Of a DNA stretch of 64,000 nucleotides, positions 17,325-26,452 are shown piece after piece. Source of the DNA: Arcanobacterium sp. (GTDB lineage Bacteria; Actinomycetota; Actinomycetes; Actinomycetales; Actinomycetaceae). Location of the stretch: the NCBI GenBank assembly GCA_022778805.1, contig JALFSN010000005.1, positions 117,029 to 181,028 of the forward strand. Direction: 5' to 3'. The first letter of the stretch is position 1; each line of letters begins with the position of its first letter. The translations under genes were made by a program, and so were the position numbers. Under the pieces are notes generated by a model. The model was not told where the DNA came from. It ran no database searches and saw only the letters and a program-made list of their open reading frames with translations.

Positions 17325-19520
17325 TTAGTCAATTGCGAACCAGCGGATTTCATTAGCTGCCAGATTGAGATCAAAACTGCTGCCGTCGCCACGATAGACC
17401 GTAGTACTCACTGGCTCATACGTGTTATTGACGACGCAGTATTTGCCGTTGGCCACGTACGCATGCACATCCACATCCACATTCGTGGAGAACCACTCAT
17501 GCAGCATTGGCTCTGAATGGGCAGCCCAGAGCACAGCACGCAGCAGCACCCGCGCATTTTGCGGCGAGTATGGCAATCCAGAGATATAGACGCCTCTCCC
17601 ATCGCCATACTCATTGACGGCCATCTGCACTTCGTGCTCACGCTCCACCAGGATGTCTGCTCCTGGAAGAGCATAGATCCCTTTCTCTCCCTCGCCAAAG
17701 TCCATGGCAGTCACGGCCGCATCGTCGACGCCGGCAAGATCCACATCTGCAAGGATGAAATGCTCTGGATGTGCCTGCCAATTGTATTTGTCGTAGCCGA
17801 GAGTAAAGCCTGTTTCCTTCTCTACCCCCAGAATAGGAGACACCTGCAGATAGCGGCCTTGATACTGATGGCCTGCCGGCTCTCCCACTCCAATGAATCC
17901 GCCTCCGCGAGCCACGAAACGCCGCACGGCTGCCGAGATTTCCGGATCTTCCCACACGGCACCACCCGTGTGCGCAGTATCGCCGTCACCTACATTGATG
18001 ACGACGTCTACCGAATCCAGTGCCCCCTTGCGCACATCCTCAAAGTCGATGAAAGACACATCGAACGGTGCTCCCGAGAGCGCCTCAATCACGCCAGCAT
18101 ACGAGTAATTCTGCTTCTGGTAGAGGGCATGATGCACCATGTGTGCACCCCACGAGCGCATCTTGCCCCACGAGTTCAGCACGGCCACACGCTTCGCACA
18201 CCACGGCGTTGTGCCGCGCACGTTCTCGTATAGCTCACGGAATTCCGCCGTCACGTCTGCCACATAATCCACAAACTCGGGGAAATCGAGAGCGAGCTTC
18301 AAGTAGCCGCCATACCCGATGCGATCAATGGGCTTGCGCAGAATCGCACGCCGCGCCGTCACCCAATTGACTTTTGCTTCCTTGAGCGGGTCTCCCCCTT
18401 CATGGAAAACATCAGGGAAGAAGTACGGCAGCAAACGCCCCTCAGTGTATTTCACGCCAGGAATATCGGAAATGAGACGCAGCGTGGAGCCATTACCCAC
18501 CGATCCCACGACGGCGTCAAGCCCGATGCTGGCAAATTCCGGCATATATGGCTCCGTGCCGATGAAGTGGTCCCCGAGGAACATCATCGCCTCTTTGCCC
18601 ATCTCATGCGTGATATCCACCATCTCTTTCGCGAGCGCAGCCACTTCGCGGCGCTGAAAGGCCATGAAATCGCGGAATTCTTTGGAGGGCACACGGTACT
18701 GATTGTTGTAGTAACCCTGATCGATAATGAATTCTGGGCGGAACTTGTAGCCCACCTCAGCCTCAAATTTTTCCAGGATATACGGTGAGACGGACGCCGA
18801 ATAGCCGTACCAATCCACATACTTTTCCCGCTTGAGTTCGTCAAAAATCAGCGTGAACTGGTGAAAGAACGTCGTGTAGCGAATCACGTCTACATACGGA
18901 TGCTCTTCAATGAACGTGCGCAGACGGCGCATACTCCACTCATGCGTCGCGGGCTGACGCACATCGAACGTAATCTGGTGTTCAAAATCTTTCCAGCCGT
19001 TCGTCACCGCATTGTACATGTGCACCGGATCCCAGATGATATATGCCAGGAACGACACCGTGTACTCATGAAACGGCTGAGGTTCTGCAATGACGACGGC
19101 GCCGCGGCTCTCATCGTAGCTCCACTGCTCGGGTGGGACGACTTCGCCAGTACTGCGGTCGATCACTTCCCACCATCGTTTCATATCGTCACGGGTATTC
19201 ACCTGTAGCAACTCGTCGCTGATGCCCGACATCAGCTCAATTGCCAATGGAGTGCCAGCGTCGCCCGCAGTGTGAAAACCAGTCATGATGTAGCACTGCT
19301 GCACTTCTTCCGGATGAGCTTTTGCCCAAGCGTTGTCCTTACGGGTGGTGTAGTACGTGGAGTAGACTTTCATACCTGCATCGGCAAGTTCAGGAGGAAA
19401 CTCGGTGCCATCGGCATCGCGAACTGCATCCGCACCCCACCGCTTCGCTATCTCAAGGGTTTGCTCAATCACATCGAGATCAGTAGGAATCGTTACTCTA
19501 CCGTAGGTTGTGTCAGCCAT
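17325..19520 (-). CDS. lnpA: 1,3-beta-galactosyl-N-acetylhexosamine phosphorylase (GH112)
   Basis: A 731-residue cytoplasmic enzyme resembling the galacto-N-biose/lacto-N-biose phosphorylase of bifidobacteria, which splits Gal-beta-1,3-GalNAc or Gal-beta-1,3-GlcNAc with phosphate into galactose-1-phosphate and the free N-acetylhexosamine. Family-like segments include the N-terminal RVTIPTDLDVIEQT, WGADAVRDADGTEFP, and the barrel region with VDWYGYSASVSPYILEKF and FIIDQGYYNN. The C-terminal part (AVLNSWGKMRSW onward) is the glutamine-amidotransferase-like domain. The start at 19520 follows GGAAAGGA; an upstream extension to 19559 has no site. It lies 86 bp downstream of a UDP-glucose pyrophosphorylase gene and upstream of the sugar importer, in line with intracellular phosphorolysis. 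Confidence 0.9.
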   Translation of the reverse strand: MADTTYGRVTIPTDLDVIEQTLEIAKRWGADAVRDADGTEFPPELADAGMKVYSTYYTTRKDNAWAKAHPEEVQQCYIMTGFHTAGDAGTPLAIELMSGISDELLQVNTRDDMKRWWEVIDRSTGEVVPPEQWSYDESRGAVVIAEPQPFHEYTVSFLAYIIWDPVHMYNAVTNGWKDFEHQITFDVRQPATHEWSMRRLRTFIEEHPYVDVIRYTTFFHQFTLIFDELKREKYVDWYGYSASVSPYILEKFEAEVGYKFRPEFIIDQGYYNNQYRVPSKEFRDFMAFQRREVAALAKEMVDITHEMGKEAMMFLGDHFIGTEPYMPEFASIGLDAVVGSVGNGSTLRLISDIPGVKYTEGRLLPYFFPDVFHEGGDPLKEAKVNWVTARRAILRKPIDRIGYGGYLKLALDFPEFVDYVADVTAEFRELYENVRGTTPWCAKRVAVLNSWGKMRSWGAHMVHHALYQKQNYSYAGVIEALSGAPFDVSFIDFEDVRKGALDSVDVVINVGDGDTAHTGGAVWEDPEISAAVRRFVARGGGFIGVGEPAGHQYQGRYLQVSPILGVEKETGFTLGYDKYNWQAHPEHFILADVDLAGVDDAAVTAMDFGEGEKGIYALPGADILVEREHEVQMAVNEYGDGRGVYISGLPYSPQNARVLLRAVLWAAHSEPMLHEWFSTNVDVDVHAYVANGKYCVVNNTYEPVSTTVYRGDGSSFDLNLAANEIRWFAID

Positions 19521-19606
19521 GACGTTCCTTTCCAAGGTTTTCCAGGGTTGAGGTTTCATACAAAAATCAAGGGCGAATATGCGGATACTTACGCAGATTC
19601 TCCTAC

Positions 19607-20965
19607 TTACGCGCGATTCTCCACGGCTCGAAGCGCACCCGAACCGCTCAGTTCCACGTCACCGCTAAAGGCCACTCCCGCGGTGAAATGCCAGTCTCCG
19701 CGTACCGTAAACGTACGCGTCTCTTTCAGTGATGGCACCGTGGGGAAACGCTCATCGAAGTCGGCAACAAACTGGAAATACTGCTTATCGAGATCGACCA
19801 CCGGCGCAGCTGGCACGACCAGCTCCAGACGTCCCTGCGGCGTCAATTCATAGGCATCAGAGCGCAGCGTGAGCAGATCGTTCGTCGTCTTCACTGGCAG
19901 GAATCGGCTGCGGGGCACCAGCACTGGCTGTGAGCCATCGAAACTCGCCACGATCGCCCCCATAGCAGACTCCAGCTGGTACACCTCAGGCGAAGTTTTA
20001 TCTGTAGGGTTCACGTGTTTACGATTGCGGATCAGCGGCAAGCCCACTAAGCCATGCGTCTCATGCAACAACGCGGAGAGCGCCTTGAGATTAAACCACA
20101 GATTGTTCGTGTGGAAGAACGGATGGCGGTGCTCATCAGTGAAATATTCCATCTGATCGTCTGGAGTCTGAGCGGTGTCGCGCAAAATCACCCGTCCGTC
20201 GCTCTTACGCCGCGCTAGATGCCCTCCCTTGCGATCAGCGGCCGTGCGCAAACACACTTCCGGAGCATAGGGAGCACCGCTTTGGGCAAACCACGCGGCG
20301 ATCTCCGCGCTCGGGCTCGCCCCCAGATTGTCGGCGTTCGACGTCATCATGTATTCAAACCCCTGCTCTAGGAGCGTATCCACCAATCCGGTATCTGAGA
20401 GAGTAGTGAAGATATCGCCATGCCCTGGGGGGCACCACTCTAAGCTAGGATCGGCAGGCCAGTTCACTGGCTCCAAACTATCGACGAGCAGTTTTGGCTC
20501 TTTGCCCTGCACAAAATCCAGTGGCAACCCATCTACGGCAATATCATCAGGCAAAGCGGCAAGGGTGTCGTCGCGGGTGCGGAAAGAGTTCATGAAAATG
20601 AGAGGCAACCGCACACCATACTCCGCGCGCGCAGCCTGGACTTGGGCACAGATGATGTCTAAAAATGTCTTCCCTGCCCGCACAGGGATGAGAGATTTAG
20701 CATGATCTAACCCCATTGACGTGCCCAGACCGCCATTGAGCTTGAGCATCACGGTTTTGCTTAAAGCATCGCGCGCAGCCTCTGGTGATACTCCGCGGGC
20801 AAAATCTTCAGCGCTCTCCACCTCAGTGATCGGCTCAATCGTCTCTTCTGGAATGAGCCCTGTAGCTCCTTGAGCCACCTGCTGAGCGTAGCGAGTGAAT
20901 ACCTCGATGGCCAGTGGGCTAGCACCAGCCTCTTCCATCTTCTTCTGCGCTGCTTCAAATGCCAT
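19607..20965 (-). CDS. UTP--glucose-1-phosphate uridylyltransferase (UDPGP type 1)
   Basis: A 452-residue enzyme of the eukaryote-like UDPGP family, with the nucleotide-binding motif KLNGGLGTSMGLDHAKSLIP (about residues 76-95), MTSNADNLG and the HTNNLWFNLK segment. It makes UDP-glucose from UTP and glucose-1-phosphate. Beside a galactose-1-phosphate-producing phosphorylase it would supply UDP-glucose for galactose-1-phosphate exchange (Leloir route); some family members also accept Gal-1-P or HexNAc-1-P. AAAGG precedes the ATG. Bifidobacterial LNB loci encode uridylyltransferases in a similar place, though no GalT or GalE is present here. Confidence 0.88.
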   Translation of the reverse strand: MAFEAAQKKMEEAGASPLAIEVFTRYAQQVAQGATGLIPEETIEPITEVESAEDFARGVSPEAARDALSKTVMLKLNGGLGTSMGLDHAKSLIPVRAGKTFLDIICAQVQAARAEYGVRLPLIFMNSFRTRDDTLAALPDDIAVDGLPLDFVQGKEPKLLVDSLEPVNWPADPSLEWCPPGHGDIFTTLSDTGLVDTLLEQGFEYMMTSNADNLGASPSAEIAAWFAQSGAPYAPEVCLRTAADRKGGHLARRKSDGRVILRDTAQTPDDQMEYFTDEHRHPFFHTNNLWFNLKALSALLHETHGLVGLPLIRNRKHVNPTDKTSPEVYQLESAMGAIVASFDGSQPVLVPRSRFLPVKTTNDLLTLRSDAYELTPQGRLELVVPAAPVVDLDKQYFQFVADFDERFPTVPSLKETRTFTVRGDWHFTAGVAFSGDVELSGSGALRAVENRA

Positions 20966-21263
20966 TCGAGTACCTTTCTTTCACTGCCTTCTTTGCATAT
21001 TAGCCCTCGTAGCACGCTTCATAGCGTGACGCCGCGCTGGCAAAAGTAGCTATCACCAGTTTAAGCAAATAATGCCCGCACGTGCGGGAAACGAGTCCCA
21101 CACGCGGAAAGGTAAGATCGCACGTGGAAAAGGACGCGGCGCGCAAATGCAGAGTGCATAACAAGTGCATAATAGAGGGGCACGATAGCGTGGAGGAAGT
21201 ATAGACAGCGTGGAAGAAGCGCAGGCAGCACAGAGCAGACAGCACAGGGGAAACTACAGATAG
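20966..21263. other. Intergenic region with degenerate short repeats
   Basis: About 300 bp without a gene. Words such as AGCGTGGA(G/A)GAAG, CAGCACAGAG/CAGCACAGGG and ATAGCAC recur several times, giving a repetitive but degenerate look. The right end merges into the terminator of the bL37 gene. The left end must hold the promoter of the uridylyltransferase-phosphorylase pair. Confidence 0.5.
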
Positions 21264-21302
21264 CACGGAGGGAGCCGAGCACGCAGCTCAGCTCCCTCCG
21301 TG
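21264..21302 (-). terminator. Terminator after the sigma factor/bL37 unit
   Basis: CACGGAGGGAGCCGAGC pairs with GCTCAGCTCCCTCCGTG, a 17-bp stem with one mismatch and a five-base loop, starting nine bases after the bL37 stop codon. Confidence 0.78.
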
Positions 21303-21310
21303 AAACGTTT

Positions 21311-21385
21311 TCAGGCGTTGGGGCGTTTGCCGTGATTTGCAGCCTTACCCTTGCGGGCGCGGCGCTTATTTCCACGAGTAGACAT
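21311..21385 (-). CDS. 50S ribosomal protein bL37
   Basis: A very short gene of 24 codons plus stop. It encodes a strongly basic peptide that begins MSTRGNKRRARKGK and ends ANHGKRPNA. The ANHGKRPN ending is the signature of the actinobacterial ribosomal protein bL37, found in mycobacterial 50S structures. GGAGG lies six bases before the ATG. As in mycobacteria, it follows a SigH/SigR-type sigma and zinc anti-sigma gene pair, and a hairpin terminator closes the unit. Length and ending fit the family well; it is easily missed by gene finders. Confidence 0.88.
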   Translation of the reverse strand: MSTRGNKRRARKGKAANHGKRPNA

Positions 21386-21616
21386 GCTAACCTCCACAGA
21401 CAATTGAAACTATCGCTCACATTCTAATAGCAACAGGCGATATTGCCGAATCTGGCTCCCAAATCTGGATTCCGACTGTGGGCGAGCCGAGGTACCACCG
21501 TTCTGGCTATCTTTCCTGGCTGTCTTTCTCCCCCGCCCCCTTCACCGCTGCCTCCTCGCAAGCGGCGGCGTAGAGGCGTTGCACAGCCCTGCAGTGAAAT
21601 CTCAGGAGACGTTTCT

Positions 21617-21994
21617 TTAGGAAGCAAACTTTTCCGCAATGCTCGCAATTTTCGCACGCAGCGCATCGGGAGCCTGCTCCGAACAGCTACGTTTCAACAC
21701 TTGCCGGAATTTAATCTCAGCATCTACGGCAGGGCCGCAATGATCGCAGTGCTCCGAATGCTCCAACATCATGCGCTCCAACTCTTCAGGCATCGCATGA
21801 TCGAGAAGTTCAAATAGATTGTCTAGTACTGGCCCACATGCTGAGGGCATATCCTCAACGCTAGCCTCACCATTCGCCACAGCAGCAGCCCCAGCAGGGC
21901 CACATCCACACGCTTCAAGCTGCTCCATTAACTGCGCAAAATACTCACGAGAATTATTTTCTGGAGTGTACGTGTGCTCATCGCGTTCGCTCAT
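21617..21994 (-). CDS. rsrA: Zinc-binding anti-sigma factor (RsrA/RshA type)
   Basis: A 125-residue cytoplasmic anti-sigma factor with the ZAS motif H-x3-C-x2-C (HSEHCDHC, about residues 79-86) that holds zinc and senses thiol oxidation in RsrA relatives. Extra Cys residues in the N-terminal ACGCG segment may matter for redox control. Its ATGA overlaps the stop of the sigma factor gene, ensuring equal synthesis. Oxidative or disulfide stress should release the sigma factor; this is inferred from the family. The N-terminus is longer than in Streptomyces RsrA. Confidence 0.88.
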   Translation of the reverse strand: MSERDEHTYTPENNSREYFAQLMEQLEACGCGPAGAAAVANGEASVEDMPSACGPVLDNLFELLDHAMPEELERMMLEHSEHCDHCGPAVDAEIKFRQVLKRSCSEQAPDALRAKIASIAEKFAS

Positions 21995-22599
21995 TTCTTC
22001 TCCTTCACCTTATAGCCCAGCTCCTTTGCGTAATCTGCGAGAATCTCTCGCAGCTGCGCACGCCCACGGTGCAGACGGCTCATGACCGTACCAATCGGCG
22101 TCCCCATAATTTCGGCGATCTCCTGATAAGAGAAACCCTCTACATCCGCGAGATACACCGCAGTTCGCCGATCGGCAGGCAATGCTTCGAGAGCATCACG
22201 AATCTCAGAATCGGGTAAATTGTCAAGCGCCTCTGCCTCAGCAGAAGGCATACCAGTGGAATGATGAGAAGCCGCTTTATATTCCTGCCAATCTTCCACT
22301 TCCGCAGCATCCGCTTCTTTCGGGCGGCGTTGAGCTTTGCGATAGTTGGAAATGAAAGTGTTGTTGAGAATCCTATACAGCCACGCTTTCAGATTCGTAC
22401 CTGGCTTGTACTGATGAAAAGCAGCAAAGGCTTTCATGTAGGTCTCTTGCACGAGATCTTCTGCGTCTTGGGGCGAGCGCGTGAGACGCATGGCTGCACC
22501 ATAGAGTTGATCGACATACGGAATCGCCTCATGCTCGAATCGGGCAACGCGTTCCTTTTCACTCTCTTGCGCATCTGCGCGTATCAATTGTTCTACCAT
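21991..22599 (-). CDS. sigR: ECF sigma factor of the SigR/SigH group
   Basis: A 202-residue ECF sigma factor: region 2 (about residues 20-90, with [14 protein letters not shown] and [17 protein letters not shown]), a linker, and region 4 (about 130-190, with [29 protein letters not shown] and [11 protein letters not shown]). This is the SigR/SigH pattern for disulfide and heat stress. It is paired with an overlapping zinc anti-sigma gene. I looked for its own autoregulatory GGAAT-GTT promoter in the 80 bp upstream and did not find a convincing one. Confidence 0.92.
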   Translation of the reverse strand: MVEQLIRADAQESEKERVARFEHEAIPYVDQLYGAAMRLTRSPQDAEDLVQETYMKAFAAFHQYKPGTNLKAWLYRILNNTFISNYRKAQRRPKEADAAEVEDWQEYKAASHHSTGMPSAEAEALDNLPDSEIRDALEALPADRRTAVYLADVEGFSYQEIAEIMGTPIGTVMSRLHRGRAQLREILADYAKELGYKVKEKK

Positions 22600-22790
22600 C
22601 GCCTCTAGCTTATCCTGAAAGCTGACAGATCAACGAAATAACCGAACGTCTACGGGCGCCAGTACAGCACAGAGGACCAGAGTGATACGCTCACGCAACT
22701 GACACGCGATAGCTGGCGCGCAATAGTCGGCACGTGATAGCTGGCTCGCTCACGCAATAGTTAGCACAGTGAGTTCGTGAAATAGTCGGC

Positions 22791-22826
22791 ACAACGCTGG
22801 CATAGTGCACAACGCTGGCATAGTGC
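22791..22826. repeat. Exact tandem duplication of an 18-bp unit
   Basis: ACAACGCTGGCATAGTGC occurs twice in direct succession, at the end of a longer zone of degenerate related repeats. Confidence 0.8.
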
Positions 22827-22843
22827 CCAGTGCCAGCACAGCA

Positions 22844-22880
22844 AATGGCAGTCCGACGTCAGCGACCTCGGACTGCCATT
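22844..22880 (-). terminator. Terminator of the nagB-nagA operon
   Basis: AATGGCAGTCCGA pairs perfectly with TCGGACTGCCATT across an 11-base loop, about 160 bp after the nagA stop. Confidence 0.65.
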
Positions 22881-23037
22881 ACCATATGTGAGTACTAGCC
22901 TACTGCTGCCATAGCTACTGCTGCCAACTGCGCTGCAACGCCCAAGAAACAGCGTTCACGATGGCTACGGCGTCCACGACGAGCGGCCACCGCGCTTCCA
23001 CAGCTGGTACGGATGCACGAAGCACCCTCTGCCGACA

Positions 23038-24228
23038 TTAGGCTTTCACAGCAGCGCCCTCGCGCAGCACCGCTTGAACCTCTAGAGATTCACTCAGCAC
23101 AATGAGATTCGCCCGCTCCCCCACGGAGAAGTCAATACTGACACCAGCTGTGCCGTCGCTGACTCCCAAGACACTCGCAGGAGCTGCCACTGCTGCGCGC
23201 ACACCCTGGCTGAGCGTGAGCACACCAGCAAACACCGTACGCTGCAGCTGCTCTACCAAGCGCGATGTACCTCCAGCAATGGAATTGCCTTGGGTCAGCG
23301 TGGCTACTCCGCCTTTCACCGTCACTGGCAATCCGCCCAGCTCGTAGGAGCCGTCTGAGAGACCTGCCGCCGCCATAGCATCGGTAATCAGGGCAACTCC
23401 TAAGCCATCGCCTGCCGCCTGCACGTAATTCACCACGTCACCCACGAGATCAAGATTCACATGCACATTATCGGCAATGAGTTCCACCACAGCCTCTCCG
23501 CGGCGCGCTGCCTGCACAAGCTCCCGCACCGGGCCTGGCTCACGATGAGCCATCAAGGGCATCCCATTGAACAAGTGCGTGGCCGTCTGCGGAACGCGAG
23601 GATACTCAATCTGCTGAGCGTACTGCCATGTGGCCTTCTCACTCTCGCGCGTCTGAGCCATCGTGGCATCGGTGTGCCCCCAGCTGGGGATTGCGCCGTA
23701 GTCAAGCAGTAATTGCGCAACTTCTTTCGCGCCTGGCAGCTCCGGAGCAATGGTCATCGTCTTAATCCAGCCCTTGCCTTCTTCGAGCCATGTACGCAGC
23801 TCATCAAGATCTGGATTGCGCACAGCTGCCGGATTCTGAGCACCCACATGAGCCAACGAGACGTACGGCCCCTCAAGGTGAATGCCGAGCAGTTCGCCGC
23901 GCTCACAGAACGACACCAGCAGTTTAATCTGCGGCAAAGGATCAACCATCGAAACGAGGGAAGCCATCATTGCAGTGGTACCAAGGGTGCGATGAGCTGC
24001 GATGGCAGTACGCACTTCATCGTCAGTGGTCGCATCAGGGAACGACGCTCCACCGCCACCATGACAGTGAATATCGATCAGGCCAGGAATAATCCAACCC
24101 TCTGGCTCGCTCTCGCCCGCAGCATCCACTGGCTTGAGAGCTTGCACCACGCCGTCATCGTCCAGATCTAGCCCCCAGCCGATCAGCTCACCGCGGCCAT
24201 TGAGCACTTTCCCCCGATATGAGTTCAT
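23038..24228 (-). CDS. nagA: N-acetylglucosamine-6-phosphate deacetylase
   Basis: A 396-residue amidohydrolase that removes acetate from GlcNAc-6-phosphate, and in many organisms from GalNAc-6-phosphate as well. Visible motifs are IDIHCHGGGG (metal HxH), HLEGPY (metal Glu), SWGHTDA, THLFNGM and the catalytic Asp in LITDAMAAAG. The ATG at 24228 follows AAGGAG; the frame is open five codons further up but overlaps nagB. It is the second gene of a nagB-nagA operon and feeds both NagB and, for GalNAc, the AgaS-type enzyme. Confidence 0.94.
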   Translation of the reverse strand: MNSYRGKVLNGRGELIGWGLDLDDDGVVQALKPVDAAGESEPEGWIIPGLIDIHCHGGGGASFPDATTDDEVRTAIAAHRTLGTTAMMASLVSMVDPLPQIKLLVSFCERGELLGIHLEGPYVSLAHVGAQNPAAVRNPDLDELRTWLEEGKGWIKTMTIAPELPGAKEVAQLLLDYGAIPSWGHTDATMAQTRESEKATWQYAQQIEYPRVPQTATHLFNGMPLMAHREPGPVRELVQAARRGEAVVELIADNVHVNLDLVGDVVNYVQAAGDGLGVALITDAMAAAGLSDGSYELGGLPVTVKGGVATLTQGNSIAGGTSRLVEQLQRTVFAGVLTLSQGVRAAVAAPASVLGVSDGTAGVSIDFSVGERANLIVLSESLEVQAVLREGAAVKA

Positions 24229-24239
24229 TATATTCTCCT

Positions 24240-25025
24240 TCACGCAGCTCTTGACGCCGCTTCCCAGCGTTCACGATAGAAATCTTGCAGCTTGAGTTCA
24301 GTTGCCGCCGCTTCATCCACGAGCACAATTGCGTGCGGATGCATCTGCAAAATCGTGGCCGGCCAGTGTGCACTCACTGCTCCCTCCACCAGCTCACGCA
24401 CTGCCGCTGCTTTGTTTGCACCCGTGGCGATCAGCAACACTTGCCGCGCCTGCATAATCGTGCCTAAGCCCTGAGTGATGCACTTACTCGGCACTTTAGA
24501 GATATCGTCGTCGAAGAATCGAGCGTTATCGTCGCGCGTCTTCGCCGTCAAAGCATCGACGTGAGTACGCGAAACTAACGAAATTCCTGGCTCATTAAAA
24601 CCGATGTGTCCATCTGCTCCAATCCCAAGAATTTGCAGCTCTACCCCGCCAGCATGTGCGATTGCTTCGTCGTAATCGCGGGCAGCAGCCTCCAGATCAG
24701 CGGCGTTGCCATCAGGCGTGTGCAAATTTTCATCGGTGAGACCAGTGCGCTCTGCTCCCACAAGCTCAGCGCGCAGCACGTTGCGATACCGCTGCTCATG
24801 ATCGGGGTCAATCCCCACGTACTCGTCGAGAGCAAATGCCTGAGCATCAGCCAGCGTGAACTCTCCGGCAGCATGAGCCGCGCGCAAGCGTTCATAGAGC
24901 GGCAACGGCGTGGAACCAGTGGCTACCCCCAGCACCTTACGATCTGCTGCGTTCATCGCCGCGATTACACAACGCGCAGCAACGTCCGCCACTTCTTGCT
25001 CACTTTTGAAAATTCCAATATCCAC
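24240..25025 (-). CDS. nagB: Glucosamine-6-phosphate deaminase
   Basis: A 261-residue aldose-ketose isomerase/deaminase converting glucosamine-6-phosphate to fructose-6-phosphate and ammonia. It has GVATGSTPLPLYERL (phosphate loop), FALDEYVGI (catalytic Asp) and the GIGADGHIGFNEPG motif. The start is GTG, seven bases after AAAGGAG. It is the first gene of the nagBA operon; a TGATTATTTT-type motif lies about 100 bp upstream. Confidence 0.94.
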   Translation of the reverse strand: MDIGIFKSEQEVADVAARCVIAAMNAADRKVLGVATGSTPLPLYERLRAAHAAGEFTLADAQAFALDEYVGIDPDHEQRYRNVLRAELVGAERTGLTDENLHTPDGNAADLEAAARDYDEAIAHAGGVELQILGIGADGHIGFNEPGISLVSRTHVDALTAKTRDDNARFFDDDISKVPSKCITQGLGTIMQARQVLLIATGANKAAAVRELVEGAVSAHWPATILQMHPHAIVLVDEAAATELKLQDFYRERWEAASRAA

Positions 25026-25638
25026 TTATCTGCTCCTTTGCCTCAAGCATTCACCGCAACTCTGTTCACACAGACCAGCCGACGCACGTTGCTACTGCCT
25101 AGCCGCATCCCAGCACAACGGTGATTATTTTGTTGCTTTCATCGATATTTTAAGATGAATAGTGAGCGCAGATGCGCGATACGCGAAACATCCTCAGAAA
25201 TCTGCTCATCAATTAGCTCAATTGTGCAAAATCATGAGCGATATTAGCGCGTCAGAGACTTGGTACCCACGCTGTGCCTTGCTGTGGCGCGTCTGCGGTG
25301 CGCGCGGCGCAGACACCTTTACCTCGCAGCGCATAGATCCTTTACCGTGTGCCGCACATAGACCTGCTTACCCGTGGCTGTACCTTGGCACTGCCCATGG
25401 CACGCTGGCGCTATGTCTACTCCGTGATACCCTTGGTACCTTTACGCTGACGCGTGCCTACCCCTTGGCACTATCCCGCGCCGTCACTGACACACTGGTA
25501 CCGCGCCCTGGTAGCATCCGAGGCATCACTGCCCCGCACTATCACCGCTCAGCATTGTCTCCATATCGCCGCCCGCCTACCGCGCGGCGGCCGCCCTGTC
25601 ATGGCGTTACATCTCCTCGACATCGCTAGCCTCCGACG
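25026..25638. other. Long gene-free region before nagB with degenerate repeats (613 bp)
   Basis: The right half is unusual: words like TACCTTGGCACT, CCCTTGGTACCTTTAC and CCTTGGCACTATC recur at irregular spacing from about 25255 to 25510, giving a degenerate repetitive block. A 155-codon plus-strand frame crosses it but has no ribosome binding site and a composition that follows the repeats. The left end contains the nagBA promoter region. No RNA gene is recognised. Confidence 0.5.
25121..25140. promoter_or_regulatory. AT-rich motif upstream of nagB, candidate DeoR-family operator
   Basis: GTGATTATTTTGTTGCTTTC on the plus strand shares TGATTATTTT with the motif before the agaS-type gene, and lies 96-115 bp before the nagB start. 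Confidence 0.4.
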
Positions 25639-26226
25639 TCACTGAGCGCGCGTGACGTCGATGCGATGGAAGTTGAGGTACGAGCGGCTCGCCGTCGGAC
25701 CACGCTGTCCCTGATAACGTGAGCCGGTAGCGCCAGCACCATATGGCGCATCAGCTGGCGTGGAGAGTTCAAAGAAGCACAGCTGCCCCACTTTCATCCC
25801 TGGATAAAGCTTAATGGGCATCGTGGCAGTGTTGGATAGCTCCAGCGTCACATGCCCTGAAAATCCAGGATCGATGAACCCTGCCGTGGAGTGTGTGAGC
25901 AGGCCAAGCCGCCCCAGCGAGCTTTTACCTTCAAGCCGTGCAGCAACGGCGTCACCAAGCGTCACCTGTTCAAACGTGCTACCGAGCACAAACTCCCCTG
26001 GATGCAAGACAAAACACCCATCCGCAGGAGCTTCCACCATCGAGGTGAGATCTTCTTGCTCGATAGCAGGATCAATCACGTCGTAACGATGATTGTTGAA
26101 GAGCCGGAAAAACCGATCGAGATGGATATCCACGGAACTCGGCTGCACCATCTGCGGGTCCCACGGATCGAGAATGATATGGCCAGCAGCTACGTACTCA
26201 CGGATTGAGTGGTCTGAAAGAAGCAT
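25639..26226 (-). CDS. dcd: dCTP deaminase, dUMP-forming type
   Basis: A 195-residue trimeric enzyme of pyrimidine deoxynucleotide synthesis. It has [12 protein letters not shown] at the N-terminus, the [12 protein letters not shown] strand, and [20 protein letters not shown], which holds the catalytic Ser/Arg/Glu region. Actinobacterial Dcd proteins of this length and pattern are bifunctional dCTP deaminase/dUTPases that release dUMP; that assignment is by family. It is a single gene on the minus strand beyond the nagB promoter region. Confidence 0.92.
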   Translation of the reverse strand: MLLSDHSIREYVAAGHIILDPWDPQMVQPSSVDIHLDRFFRLFNNHRYDVIDPAIEQEDLTSMVEAPADGCFVLHPGEFVLGSTFEQVTLGDAVAARLEGKSSLGRLGLLTHSTAGFIDPGFSGHVTLELSNTATMPIKLYPGMKVGQLCFFELSTPADAPYGAGATGSRYQGQRGPTASRSYLNFHRIDVTRAQ

Positions 26227-26452
26227 AGTTTCAGTATAAACGAGCAGTGAGGTTGCGCAGTAAACCGCGATCTCTACCTATAGATTTACCTACAGTTCTC
26301 TTTTCGGTGAGCTACAACGAGCGCTAGCACTACTAACGCATCATCGCCAATCAGGCGCACGAGTCTGTCATCACTCACACGATAACGCCATAAACCCGCT
26401 ATGTGCTATCCATCCGATGAGCATCGCCCTAGCTTTCACCTCATCCTATGCG

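Larger units (their letters stand above)
22600..23037. other. Intergenic region between nagA and sigR (438 bp)
   Basis: Contains the sigma-factor promoter, a degenerate repeat zone (about 22698-22826; words like GATAGCTGGC and CAATAGTCGGCAC), an exact 18-bp tandem duplication, and the nagA terminator hairpin. No gene is seen. Confidence 0.55.

Noticed and set aside
25162..25629. Plus-strand open frame of 155 codons in the nagB-dcd spacer
   Set aside because: No ribosome binding site, no recognisable domain, and its composition follows the degenerate repeats beneath it.
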